Positions 53,614-61,781 of a stretch of DNA of 64,000 bases are shown piece after piece. Made by a program: the position numbers and the translations under genes. The stretch is taken from assembly GCA_040766135.1 (NCBI GenBank), contig JAXGRA010000008.1, positions 1-64,000 of the forward strand, given 5' to 3'. This DNA comes from JAGVSV01 sp040766135. Lineage in GTDB: Bacteria > Bacillota > Clostridia > Christensenellales > Aristaeellaceae. Numbering within the stretch: position 1 is the stretch's first letter; each line of letters begins with the position of its first letter. The notes beneath the pieces are model-generated. The model ran no database searches. It was not told the origin of the DNA and saw nothing but the letters and a program-made list of their open reading frames with translations.

Positions 53614-55434
53614 TTAGTATGTTTCAAACTGCGCGTAATACAGCTGCGAATAGAACCCCTGCCGGGCCATCAGTTCCTCATGGCGGCCCTGTTCCACGAT
53701 GTTGCCGTCGCGCACGACCAATATATTGTCCGCATTGCGGATGGTGGACAGGCGGTGCGCGATGACAAAGCTGGTGCGCCCGGCCATCAGCGTGCGCATG
53801 GCCTGCTGGATGCGCCGCTCGGTCTGCGTATCGACGTTGGAGGTGGCTTCGTCTAATATCAGCATGCGCGCATCGGACAGCATGGCGCGCGCGATGGTGA
53901 TCAGCTGCTTCTGCCCCTTGGAGATGTTCACGCCGTCATCGCCGATGATGGTGTCATAGCCCTGCGGCAGCTTGGTGATAAAGCTGTGGATCATGGCGGC
54001 CCTGGCCACGGCCTCCACCTCCTGGCGCGTGGCGTCGGGGCGGGCATAGGCGATGTTGTCAAACACCGTGCCGTAAAACAGCCAGCTATCCTGCAGCACC
54101 ATGGTATAGGCGGCGCGCAGGCTGTCGCGCGTGACGCCGTAGATATCGTGCCCGTCCACGGTGATGCTGCCCTGGTCGATGTCATAAAAGCGCATCAGCA
54201 GATTGACCAGCGTGGTCTTGCCCGCGCCGGTGGGGCCGGCGATGGCGATCAAATCGCCGGGCCGGGCGTGCATGCTGAAGTTCTGGATGACGGGCACGTC
54301 GGGCAAATAGCGGAAATGCACGTTGCTGGCCTGCACATCGCCGGCCACATCCGTTAGCACCGTGGCACCGGGGGCGTCGGGTTTTTCAGGCTCGGCGTCG
54401 ATCAGGCGGAACACGCGCTCCGCCGCTGAAAAGGCGCTTTGCAATTCGCCGAATATGGCGGCCAGCTCGTTGATGGGGCCGGAAAACCGGCGCGAATACT
54501 GCACGAAGGACGAGATATCGCCCAGGCCCACGTGCCCGCGCAAGAACAGCAGCGCGCCAAACACCGATATAAGCGCCAGCGAGATGTTGTTGATGAACCC
54601 CACCGACGGGCCTAACATGGCGCCATAGTATTCGCTGGTGGTATAGGCCGACACGGCCTCGGCGTTGATCTCGTCAAAGCCGGACAGCACCTGATCCTCG
54701 CGGCCATAGGCGCGGGTGGTGCGCTTGCCGCCCATCATTTCCTCCATGTAGCCGTTGAGCTCGCCTAATTTCTGGCTGCGTTTGCGGAACAGCGGGCGCG
54801 TGCGGCTGGTGAGCCACCGGGTGTATACGCCCGTTAAGGGCACCGTCACCGCAAACACCAGCGTCAACCGGGGCTCGATCAGCAGCATCATGACCAGCGA
54901 CACCGTGACGGTGACCACGCTTTGGATGACCTGCAGCAAATCGGTGGACAGGCTTTCGTTAACGGTATCCACGTCATAGCTGAGCACGCTGATGATCTCA
55001 CCGGCCTGATAGCGGTCAAAGAAGTTGACGGGCAGCGACACCAGCTTGTCAAACACATCCTTGCGCATGCGGTAGATGATGTTGCGCGTCATGCGCAGCG
55101 TCACCCGCGACAGCGTATACCCCAGCGCTGAGGACAGCACATAGCACCCGGCCATCAGCGCGGCGTAGCGCCACACCAGCGGGAAATTGGCCTGACCCTT
55201 GCCCAGGCCGATGGCGTCAATGGCCAGGCCGGACAGCCGCGGCCCCACCAGCGCCACCGAGGAGGACAAAAACGTTAGCACCATGGCCAGCACCAGCAGC
55301 GCGCGGTTGCGGCCCAAATACGTCCACAGGCGCTTTACTATCTGCCCGCGCGGCATGCGCGCCGCCGGCAGGCTGCGGCGATCGCCGCTGGTTTCCATGC
55401 GGCTCAAGCGGCCGCCGCGAATCATGCGGGACAT
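53614..55434 (-). CDS. heterodimeric ABC exporter subunit B
   Basis: 606 residues. Membrane domain (about 40-330, six TMs) and ATPase with Walker A GPTGAGKTT, a signature changed to ISKGQKQLITIARAML, Walker B MLILDEATSNVDTQTE and H-loop IAHRLSTI. Resembles YheH/LmrD-type partners. Its ATG shares one base with the stop of subunit A. Exports drugs or lipids together with the upstream gene product. Confidence 0.95.
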   Translation of the reverse strand: MSRMIRGGRLSRMETSGDRRSLPAARMPRGQIVKRLWTYLGRNRALLVLAMVLTFLSSSVALVGPRLSGLAIDAIGLGKGQANFPLVWRYAALMAGCYVLSSALGYTLSRVTLRMTRNIIYRMRKDVFDKLVSLPVNFFDRYQAGEIISVLSYDVDTVNESLSTDLLQVIQSVVTVTVSLVMMLLIEPRLTLVFAVTVPLTGVYTRWLTSRTRPLFRKRSQKLGELNGYMEEMMGGKRTTRAYGREDQVLSGFDEINAEAVSAYTTSEYYGAMLGPSVGFINNISLALISVFGALLFLRGHVGLGDISSFVQYSRRFSGPINELAAIFGELQSAFSAAERVFRLIDAEPEKPDAPGATVLTDVAGDVQASNVHFRYLPDVPVIQNFSMHARPGDLIAIAGPTGAGKTTLVNLLMRFYDIDQGSITVDGHDIYGVTRDSLRAAYTMVLQDSWLFYGTVFDNIAYARPDATRQEVEAVARAAMIHSFITKLPQGYDTIIGDDGVNISKGQKQLITIARAMLSDARMLILDEATSNVDTQTERRIQQAMRTLMAGRTSFVIAHRLSTIRNADNILVVRDGNIVEQGRHEELMARQGFYSQLYYAQFETY

Positions 55435-57170
55435 CAGCCCACCTCCTGTTCCGGCACATCGGCCTGGCGCGCGCCCATCTGCACCTGCGCAATGTCGCGG
55501 TAGGTGTCGCAGGTGCGCATCAGCTCGTCATGCGTGCCCTGGCCGATGGCGCGGCCGTCCTCCAGCACAAGGATCTGATCGGCGCCCTTGATGCTGGACA
55601 CGCGCTGGGCGATGATGATGCTGGTGGTGTTTTGATGCTGCTGCGACAGGTCGCGGCGCAGCGCGGCATCGGTGCGGTAGTCCAGCGCGCTGCTGGCATC
55701 GTCCAGGATCAGCAAACGCGGCTTGTTAGCCAGCGCGCGGGCGATGAGCAGCCGCTGCTTCTGCCCGCCGGACAGGTTGTTGCCGCGCGATTCCACCTGG
55801 TGCAGCAGGCCGTCCGCCGTTGCCCGCACAAACTCCTCAGCCTGCGCGGTGCGCAGCGCCTGCCAGATATCCTCATCGCTGATATCGCGGAAATAGGCGA
55901 CGTTGTCGCGGATGGTGGCGGCCATGATGAAATCGCTTTGGAAGGCGATGCCGGTCTGATCCGACAGCGTGACCGGGTCCAGGCTGCGGATGTCCTGGCC
56001 GTCGATGTAAATGGTGCCGCTGGTCACATCGTACAGGCGCAGCAGCAGGTTGGTCAGCGTGGTCTTGCCGCTGCCGGTGGCGCCGATGATGCCCAGCGTC
56101 TGGCCCTGCTTTAGGCGGAAAGTGATGTTGCTGATGTTGTCCTCCACGCCGTTGTAGCTGAAGGATACATCCTCAAAGGCAATGTGCCAGGGCGTTTGTT
56201 GTTTGTGCGCGGGCAGCTGCGGCTGGTCGGCCTCCATTTGCAAAACTTCCTCAATGCGCCGCGCCGAGGCAATGCCCTTGGAGGACATGATAAAGATGCG
56301 CGTGATGCCCATCATGGCCCCTGAAATGATGGTGAAATAGTTAAGGAACGCAATGATGCTGCCCGGGCGGGAGAGGCCGCTGTTGACGGTATACGCGCCC
56401 ACCAGCACCACCACCGCCAGCCCCAAGTTTAACGTAAGCGAGCTTAGCGGGTTGCTGGCGGCCACCACGCTGCCGGCCTTGCGCCCCACCTCGGCCAGGT
56501 TTTTGTTGACATCGTCGAAGCGCTGCTGCTCATAGCGCGTTTTGCCCAGCGCCTTGATGACGCGCACGCCCACGATGTTCTCCTGCATCACGCGCACCAT
56601 GCTGTCCAGCACCTGCTGCTGTTTGTCGTACAGCGGCACGGATTTTTTGGTCACCACAAACACAATCAGCGCGATCACCGGCAGCGTCAGCGCCAGCACC
56701 AGCGTCAGGCGCGCGTCCAATATGCTGGTCAAAATCAGCCCGCCGATGAGCAGAATGGGCGCGCGCACGCCGATGCGCTGCGTGCGGTTCAAAAACTGGT
56801 TGATGTTGTAGGTGTCGGTGGTCAGGCGCGACACGGCGGACGACAGGCTGATGCTGTCAAACTGCGCCATGGACAGCTCGCCCAATTTTTTGAACAGATC
56901 ATGCCGCAGCTTCAATGTCACCTTGCCCGAGGTCACAGCCGCCATGCGGTTGGCCATGATATTGAACGTCACCGACAGCCCCGCGCACAGCGCCATGCCC
57001 CCGCCCCACAAATACACCAAATGCGGCTGCCGCTGCGGCACCACATCGTCAATGATGATGGCCAGTATAAACGGGATGAACAGATCCATCATGGAGCCCA
57101 TGAACTTGACGATCATGGTGCGCGTCAGCGCCCAGGTATGGGGCTTTAAATACGACAGCACGTGTTTCAT
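55434..57170 (-). CDS. heterodimeric ABC exporter subunit A
   Basis: 578 residues. Six TMs followed by an ATPase domain with Walker A GATGSGKTT, signature LSGGQKQRLLIARAL and Walker B LLILDDASSALD. The residue after the Walker B Asp is Asp instead of the catalytic Glu, typical of the degenerate-site subunit in YheI/LmrC-like heterodimers. It overlaps the marR stop by four bases; GGGGGGACAACGC precedes the ATG. Confidence 0.95.
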   Translation of the reverse strand: MKHVLSYLKPHTWALTRTMIVKFMGSMMDLFIPFILAIIIDDVVPQRQPHLVYLWGGGMALCAGLSVTFNIMANRMAAVTSGKVTLKLRHDLFKKLGELSMAQFDSISLSSAVSRLTTDTYNINQFLNRTQRIGVRAPILLIGGLILTSILDARLTLVLALTLPVIALIVFVVTKKSVPLYDKQQQVLDSMVRVMQENIVGVRVIKALGKTRYEQQRFDDVNKNLAEVGRKAGSVVAASNPLSSLTLNLGLAVVVLVGAYTVNSGLSRPGSIIAFLNYFTIISGAMMGITRIFIMSSKGIASARRIEEVLQMEADQPQLPAHKQQTPWHIAFEDVSFSYNGVEDNISNITFRLKQGQTLGIIGATGSGKTTLTNLLLRLYDVTSGTIYIDGQDIRSLDPVTLSDQTGIAFQSDFIMAATIRDNVAYFRDISDEDIWQALRTAQAEEFVRATADGLLHQVESRGNNLSGGQKQRLLIARALANKPRLLILDDASSALDYRTDAALRRDLSQQHQNTTSIIIAQRVSSIKGADQILVLEDGRAIGQGTHDELMRTCDTYRDIAQVQMGARQADVPEQEVG

Positions 57171-57607
57171 GCGTTGTCCCCCCGTTCCCGGTCCCACTGG
57201 GCGGCGCGCAGGCGCATTTTTTCCAGCAGCATGCTCAAAATATCCTTTTCCTCCGGGGTCATGCCCTCGGTGATGTAATCGTGCCAGGCCGCGTTGATGC
57301 CGCGCACCACCGGCACGGCGTCAATGGCCTTTTGCGTGGGGTATACCGCCAGCTGCCGCCGGTCGTCCGGGCGTTCCCGGCGGGTGACAAACCCATTGTC
57401 GCACAGCGCGGACAGCTGCCGCGCGGCGTTGGACGGGTTGACGTGTAGAGCTGCGGCCAGCTCCTCCTGCGACATGCCGGGCCGGGCGCAGATGTGCAAT
57501 ATATACGGCCCCTGCGCCGCCGTCAGCCCCAGCGCCTGCAGCCGCCGCCCGCGGAACTGGTTGCCGCAGCGGGCGAGGACATTTAATTCTCTGGTGATGA
57601 TGGGCAT
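57167..57607 (-). CDS. MarR-family transcriptional regulator
   Basis: 146 residues. Winged helix with GMSQEELAAALHVNPSNAARQLSALCDNGFVTRRERPDDRRQLAVYPT (about 45-95). First gene of the operon with the two ABC exporter genes, so it probably represses them until an exported compound binds. AAGGAGTGATTGTT precedes ATG 57607, just downstream of a palindrome. Confidence 0.93.
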   Translation of the reverse strand: MPIITRELNVLARCGNQFRGRRLQALGLTAAQGPYILHICARPGMSQEELAAALHVNPSNAARQLSALCDNGFVTRRERPDDRRQLAVYPTQKAIDAVPVVRGINAAWHDYITEGMTPEEKDILSMLLEKMRLRAAQWDRERGDNA

Positions 57608-57618
57608 AACAATCACTC

Positions 57619-57647
57619 CTTGCGCATGCAATGATTGCGTGCGCAAG
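57619..57647. promoter_or_regulatory. MarR operator
   Basis: 13-bp inverted repeat CTTGCGCATGCAA-TGA-TTGCGTGCGCAAG with one mismatch, 12 bases upstream of the marR ATG. Size and position fit a MarR dimer site. Confidence 0.75.
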
Positions 57648-57832
57648 GAATTGTAAAAGGAAAGGGCGGGGATGTCAACTGCAATTGTTTTATTAACGAA
57701 ACATTAACAAATATTGTGCAGGAAAACATTTCTATGGACGTTATTTTGGGTAGGGCCATGGTCTATTGGACAAACGTGGCCGCTGCCCTTGGAAAAAAGT
57801 TTACAAAAATTTCGTTCGCTGTTAAACACATA

Positions 57833-57841
57833 TGGTACAAT
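57833..57841 (+). promoter_or_regulatory. extended -10 promoter of the GNAT gene
   Basis: TGGTACAAT (TG-N-TACAAT) 67 bases before the ATG; no good -35. Otherwise 57650-57900 is AT-rich with no coding signal. Confidence 0.5.
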
Positions 57842-57908
57842 GATAAGGTCGCGAAAATCGGTATTATCAATACAATGGACAGCACTTGTATGAAGGAGAT
57901 GATTTGTT

Positions 57909-58493
57909 ATGAACTACACAATTGCACACGCAAAAAACAAATCAGAGTTACATGCTGTTCTGGATTTTGCCGAAGGCATATTTGGACAGAGCGAGCAGTT
58001 TGACCGGGCGATATGGGAAGCGCGGTTACACCTGCACCCGGAATTGATTGTTTTTGCCCACTTCGATGGGCAGGTTGTCGGCATTGCTCCGTCCTTTTTG
58101 GAGGACAACGGCCACGTGACCGTGGGTGCCATTGCGGTGGACAGGCGATACAGGATGCAGGGCATTGCGTCCGCCCTGATGGTAGAGGTGGAAAGGCAGT
58201 CCAAAGTCATCGGTGCCAGGATGGTTGCGCTGGGCGCGAGCGAAGCAGCGGAGGACTTTTACCGAAAACTCGGCTATATAGGGCAATTGCTTATCCAAAG
58301 CGAAAAATGCACAGCAGATGAGATGCTGGCGTTGAACCCAGGCTACCCCGTGGCATTTACCAATGTGTATGACGGCAAAATACATCAGCTTTGCCTGCGC
58401 TTGGACATGCCCGACCGCGAGCTGCAACAGCGGTATGAAAGCTCGTTAGAGGGATGCTACACGCAGACCATGTTCTGGAAGAACATCGCGTAG
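57909..58493 (+). CDS. GNAT-family N-acetyltransferase
   Basis: 194 residues. Acetyl-CoA motif A is clear (VGAIAVDRRYRMQGIASALMVEVERQ, about 74-100, with the R-x-x-G-x-A pattern) and motif B in ASEAAEDFYRKLGYIGQ. A C-terminal extension of about 60 residues may shape the substrate site. Acceptor unknown. GAAGGAGATGATTTGTT precedes the ATG. Confidence 0.92.
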   Translation: MNYTIAHAKNKSELHAVLDFAEGIFGQSEQFDRAIWEARLHLHPELIVFAHFDGQVVGIAPSFLEDNGHVTVGAIAVDRRYRMQGIASALMVEVERQSKVIGARMVALGASEAAEDFYRKLGYIGQLLIQSEKCTADEMLALNPGYPVAFTNVYDGKIHQLCLRLDMPDRELQQRYESSLEGCYTQTMFWKNIA

Positions 58494-58619
58494 CTGAACA
58501 TCTTGTTATCGCCTGATTTTCAGACACTGTTTTTCCATATAAAGCAACCGGGGCCGTAGTTTTGCTGCAGCCCCCTTCTATTTTGCACAACTTTTACTGC
58601 CGCACGGCACAAATACGTG

Positions 58620-58625
58620 TATAAT
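58620..58625 (+). promoter_or_regulatory. -10 box of the sugar ABC operon
   Basis: TATAAT 42 bases upstream of the ATPase ATG. No convincing -35 at 16-18 bases, so an activator may be needed. Confidence 0.5.
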
Positions 58626-58667
58626 GAAGCGCAAGCAACACACAGCGCCCGTGGGGCGGAGGATGAC

Positions 58668-59738
58668 ATGCTGGTAGAAATGCAGGCCCTGACCAAGCAC
58701 TTTGGGCAAACCCAGGCGGTCAATGATTTTACCGTGACGCTGCCGGATGGCGAGCTGGTCTCGCTGCTGGGGCCGTCGGGCTGCGGCAAAAGCACGGTGC
58801 TCAACATGCTGGCGGGGATACTGAAACCCACCGCCGGCCGTATCTTTTTTGACGGCGAGGATGTAACCGCCCTGCCGCCGGAGCGGCGGGGCATCGGGCT
58901 GGTGTTTCAAAACTATGCGCTGTATCCGCACATGACGGTGCTGCAAAACATTTCCTTCCCGCTGGAAATCCAAAAGGTGCCGCGCGAGGAGCGCCAGCGG
59001 CGCGCGCGCGACATGGCTAAGATGGTGCACGTGGATACGCTGCTTCACCGCCGCCCCAGGGAGCTGTCCGGCGGGCAGCAACAGCGCGTGGCCATCGCAC
59101 GCGCGCTGGTCAAAAACCCCAAGCTGCTGCTGCTGGACGAGCCGCTCAGCAACCTAGACGCCCGCCTGCGCCTGGAAATGCGCGAGGAAATCCGCCGCAT
59201 CCAGCAGCAAACGCAGGTGACCACGGTGTTTGTCACCCACGACCAGGAGGAAGCGATGTCGATCTCCGATCACATCGCGCTGATGAAGGACGGCTATTTG
59301 CAGCAGTATGACAAGCCGCAGCAGCTGTACGACAGCCCCAACAACCAATTCGTGGCGGATTTCTTGGGCGCGCCGCCCATCAACCACCTGAACGGCACGC
59401 TGGTAAACGGGCAGTTTACGCTGACGGACGGCAGCGCGGTCTTCCCCCTGCCGCTGCCGGTGGACGGCGTGCCGCAGGGGAAACCGCTGATCCTCGCCAT
59501 CCGCGCCGAAAGCGCCGCAGTGGCCGAAAGCGCCGAGCAGGCCGCCTTCCCCGCCACGGTCAAGCAGGTGTACACCATGGGCAAGGAGGAGCTGGCTTAT
59601 CTGAGCGTGGGCACGCAGGAAATGCGCGCCTATATCGACCTGGATGCCGGCATTGTGCCCGGCGCGCCGCTGCACGTGGCGCTCAAGCCGCGCGGCGTGT
59701 TCCTGTTTGATGCGGAAACGGGGGTGCGGTACCAGTGA
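58668..59738 (+). CDS. sugar ABC transporter ATP-binding protein (UgpC/MsmK type)
   Basis: 356 residues. Walker A GPSGCGKST, Q-loop QNYALYPHMTV, signature LSGGQQQR, Walker B LLLLDEPLSNLDA, H-loop VTHDQEEAM, then a C-terminal OB/TOBE regulatory domain. MsmK-type ATPases often serve several importers, so this one could also energise the YteP/YtcP importer at 6-9.6 kb. GGAGG precedes ATG 58668. Confidence 0.95.
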   Translation: MLVEMQALTKHFGQTQAVNDFTVTLPDGELVSLLGPSGCGKSTVLNMLAGILKPTAGRIFFDGEDVTALPPERRGIGLVFQNYALYPHMTVLQNISFPLEIQKVPREERQRRARDMAKMVHVDTLLHRRPRELSGGQQQRVAIARALVKNPKLLLLDEPLSNLDARLRLEMREEIRRIQQQTQVTTVFVTHDQEEAMSISDHIALMKDGYLQQYDKPQQLYDSPNNQFVADFLGAPPINHLNGTLVNGQFTLTDGSAVFPLPLPVDGVPQGKPLILAIRAESAAVAESAEQAAFPATVKQVYTMGKEELAYLSVGTQEMRAYIDLDAGIVPGAPLHVALKPRGVFLFDAETGVRYQ

Positions 59739-60652
59739 GCGAGGCTCAACGCATCCGGCGCGAAAAGGTGCTGGCGCGGCGCGCGCGCATATGGGCGGCG
59801 ATCGAGCCGGCCGCCTATCTGCTGCCGTTCATGATGTCCATATTGATTTTTACGGTGTACCCGTTTTTTAACGTGGTGTTAATGTCCTTCCGGCAGGGGT
59901 TTGACCTGCTGACCAACACCGACCAGGGCATCGGCCTGTATAACTATCAGTTTGTGCTGGGCAGCCGCGACTTTATGAACGCGCTGACCAACACGGGCAT
60001 CTATGTGGCGGTGGTGGTGCCGGTATCGGCGGCGCTGGCCATCGTGCTGGCCAACCTGTTAAACCGCAAGGTGCGCGGCATGGCGATATTCCAGACGGCG
60101 TACTTTTTGCCCATGGTGACCAGCGCCATGGCCGTGGGGCTGGCGTGGCGGTATATCTTCCTGCGCGACTTTGGCGTGCTCAACCAGGTGCTGGGCTGGT
60201 TTGGCGTGGACAAAATCAACTGGCTGCAAAAATATCCCTGGTCGCTGTACGCGCTGATACTGTTCGGCATCTGGAGCAACTTGCCCTTTACCATCATCCT
60301 GATATTAAGCGGGCTTCAAAACATCGACGAAACCTACTACACCGTTGCGCGGGTGGACGGCGCCAAATCCATGCGCATTTTCTTCCGCATCACGGTGCCG
60401 CTGCTGGCGCCCACCATCGGCCTGGTGCTGACCATCAACACCATATCGGCCAGCAAGGTGTTCAGCGAGCTATTTGCGCTGTTTAACGGCCCGGGCATCG
60501 GCGGCAGCCTGTTTACGGTGGTGTACTATATCTATGAGCAGTTTTCCAAGCAAAAGCATGCCTGGGCGGCCGCGGCGGCGATGATCCTGTTCGTGCTGAT
60601 ATTCATCGTCACCATGCTGCAGCAGTACATCCAGCGCAAATGGACATATTGA
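59735..60652 (+). CDS. carbohydrate ABC permease (MalF/UgpA type)
   Basis: 305 residues, six membrane segments, EAA loop VARVDGAKSMRIFFRITVPLLAP near 200-222. Its start overlaps the ATPase stop by four bases. Partner of the next permease. Confidence 0.93.
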   Translation: MSEAQRIRREKVLARRARIWAAIEPAAYLLPFMMSILIFTVYPFFNVVLMSFRQGFDLLTNTDQGIGLYNYQFVLGSRDFMNALTNTGIYVAVVVPVSAALAIVLANLLNRKVRGMAIFQTAYFLPMVTSAMAVGLAWRYIFLRDFGVLNQVLGWFGVDKINWLQKYPWSLYALILFGIWSNLPFTIILILSGLQNIDETYYTVARVDGAKSMRIFFRITVPLLAPTIGLVLTINTISASKVFSELFALFNGPGIGGSLFTVVYYIYEQFSKQKHAWAAAAAMILFVLIFIVTMLQQYIQRKWTY

Positions 60653-60663
60653 GGGAGGGGCGC

Positions 60664-61707
60664 ATGCACACAAACCACCGGCTGCGCTTAGGCGCGGCGA
60701 TGATGCTGCTGGCGGTGGCCACTTTCTTTGTCTGCGCTGTTCTGGTGCTGTATGCAAATGCCACCACACCGCGCGGGCCGCTGCCCGAGGGCACGGTGCT
60801 GATGGACAAAACGCCGTTCAAATGGGGCATGGCGCTGTCCGTTGTGCTGTTTGGCGCGGGCTTTGCGCTGAACCACACGCACACGGCGCGCGCGCGCATT
60901 GCGCGCAGTGCCACCTATGCGCTGCTTATCTTCGGCGCGGTGCTGATGGTGTTCCCGTTTTACTGGATGTTCTCCACGGCCTTCAAAACCCCGCGCGAGA
61001 CCAACGTATTCCCGCCGCAATGGCTGCCCAGCACGCTAAGCTTAGATAATTTCCACGAGGCCTTCCGCAAGGCGCCGTTTGCGCGGTACTTTGTCAACAG
61101 CGTCATCATCACCACGTTAAGCGTGCTGGCCACCGGCATCACCACGATATTGGCGTCGTTTGCCTTTTCCCGGCTTAAGTTTCCGGGGCGGGACATATTG
61201 TTCACGCTGCTGCTGTCCATGATGATGGTGCCGTTTGAGATGCTGGTCATCACCAACTACCAGACCATCGTGTCCTGGGGGCTGCGCGATTCGCTGCCCG
61301 CGCTGTTCGTGCCGTTTTTAGCCAGCATATTTTATACCTACATCCTGCGCAACTTCTTCCTGTCAGTGCCCGACGGGCTGTACTGGTCTGCGCGCGTGGA
61401 CGGCGCGGGCAACTGGAAATACCTGTGGAAAATCATGGTGCCCATCGCGCGCCCGGCGCTGGTGACCATCATGCTGTTAAACGCCATCACCAGCTGGAAC
61501 AGCTTCATGTGGCCCATGATGATCATCGAAAGCACGCACAACCGCACGCTGCCCTACGGCCTGCAGGTGTTCACCACCGAGGCCGGCACGCAGTTTAACC
61601 TGCTGATGGCGGCGTCCACCGTGGTGGTGCTGCCCATCATATTGCTGTTCCTGTTCGCCAGGAAGCAAATCCTGCGCGGCGTGGCGCGCGGCGGGCTGAA
61701 GGGGTAG
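60664..61707 (+). CDS. carbohydrate ABC permease (MalG/UgpE type) with extra N-terminal helices
   Basis: 347 residues. The usual MalG-like core starts at about residue 85 (FYWMFSTAFKTPRETN) and has the EAA loop SARVDGAGNWKYLWKIMVPIARP. About 75 extra residues at the N-terminus hold two added hydrophobic segments (near 10-32 and 60-80) with a short outside loop between. GAGGGAGGGGCGC precedes the ATG. No binding-protein gene follows; a GTACG array begins right after the stop. Confidence 0.92.
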   Translation: MHTNHRLRLGAAMMLLAVATFFVCAVLVLYANATTPRGPLPEGTVLMDKTPFKWGMALSVVLFGAGFALNHTHTARARIARSATYALLIFGAVLMVFPFYWMFSTAFKTPRETNVFPPQWLPSTLSLDNFHEAFRKAPFARYFVNSVIITTLSVLATGITTILASFAFSRLKFPGRDILFTLLLSMMMVPFEMLVITNYQTIVSWGLRDSLPALFVPFLASIFYTYILRNFFLSVPDGLYWSARVDGAGNWKYLWKIMVPIARPALVTIMLLNAITSWNSFMWPMMIIESTHNRTLPYGLQVFTTEAGTQFNLLMAASTVVVLPIILLFLFARKQILRGVARGGLKG

Positions 61708-61710
61708 CCC

Positions 61711-61740
61711 CCTGCGTACGCTGCGTACGTTGCGTACACG
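61711..61740. repeat. GTACG 9-bp array 4
   Basis: GTAC at 61716, 61725 and 61734, nine bases apart, preceded by CCCCCT as in array 1. It starts a few bases after the permease stop. Confidence 0.85.
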
Positions 61741-61749
61741 CCGTCTGCC

Positions 61750-61778
61750 TTGCCAATCCCCTGTGCCGCCGTTATAAT
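61750..61778 (+). promoter_or_regulatory. sigma-A promoter of murC
   Basis: TTGCCA (61750-61755), 17 bases, TATAAT (61773-61778). Confidence 0.8.
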
Positions 61779-61781
61779 TTA

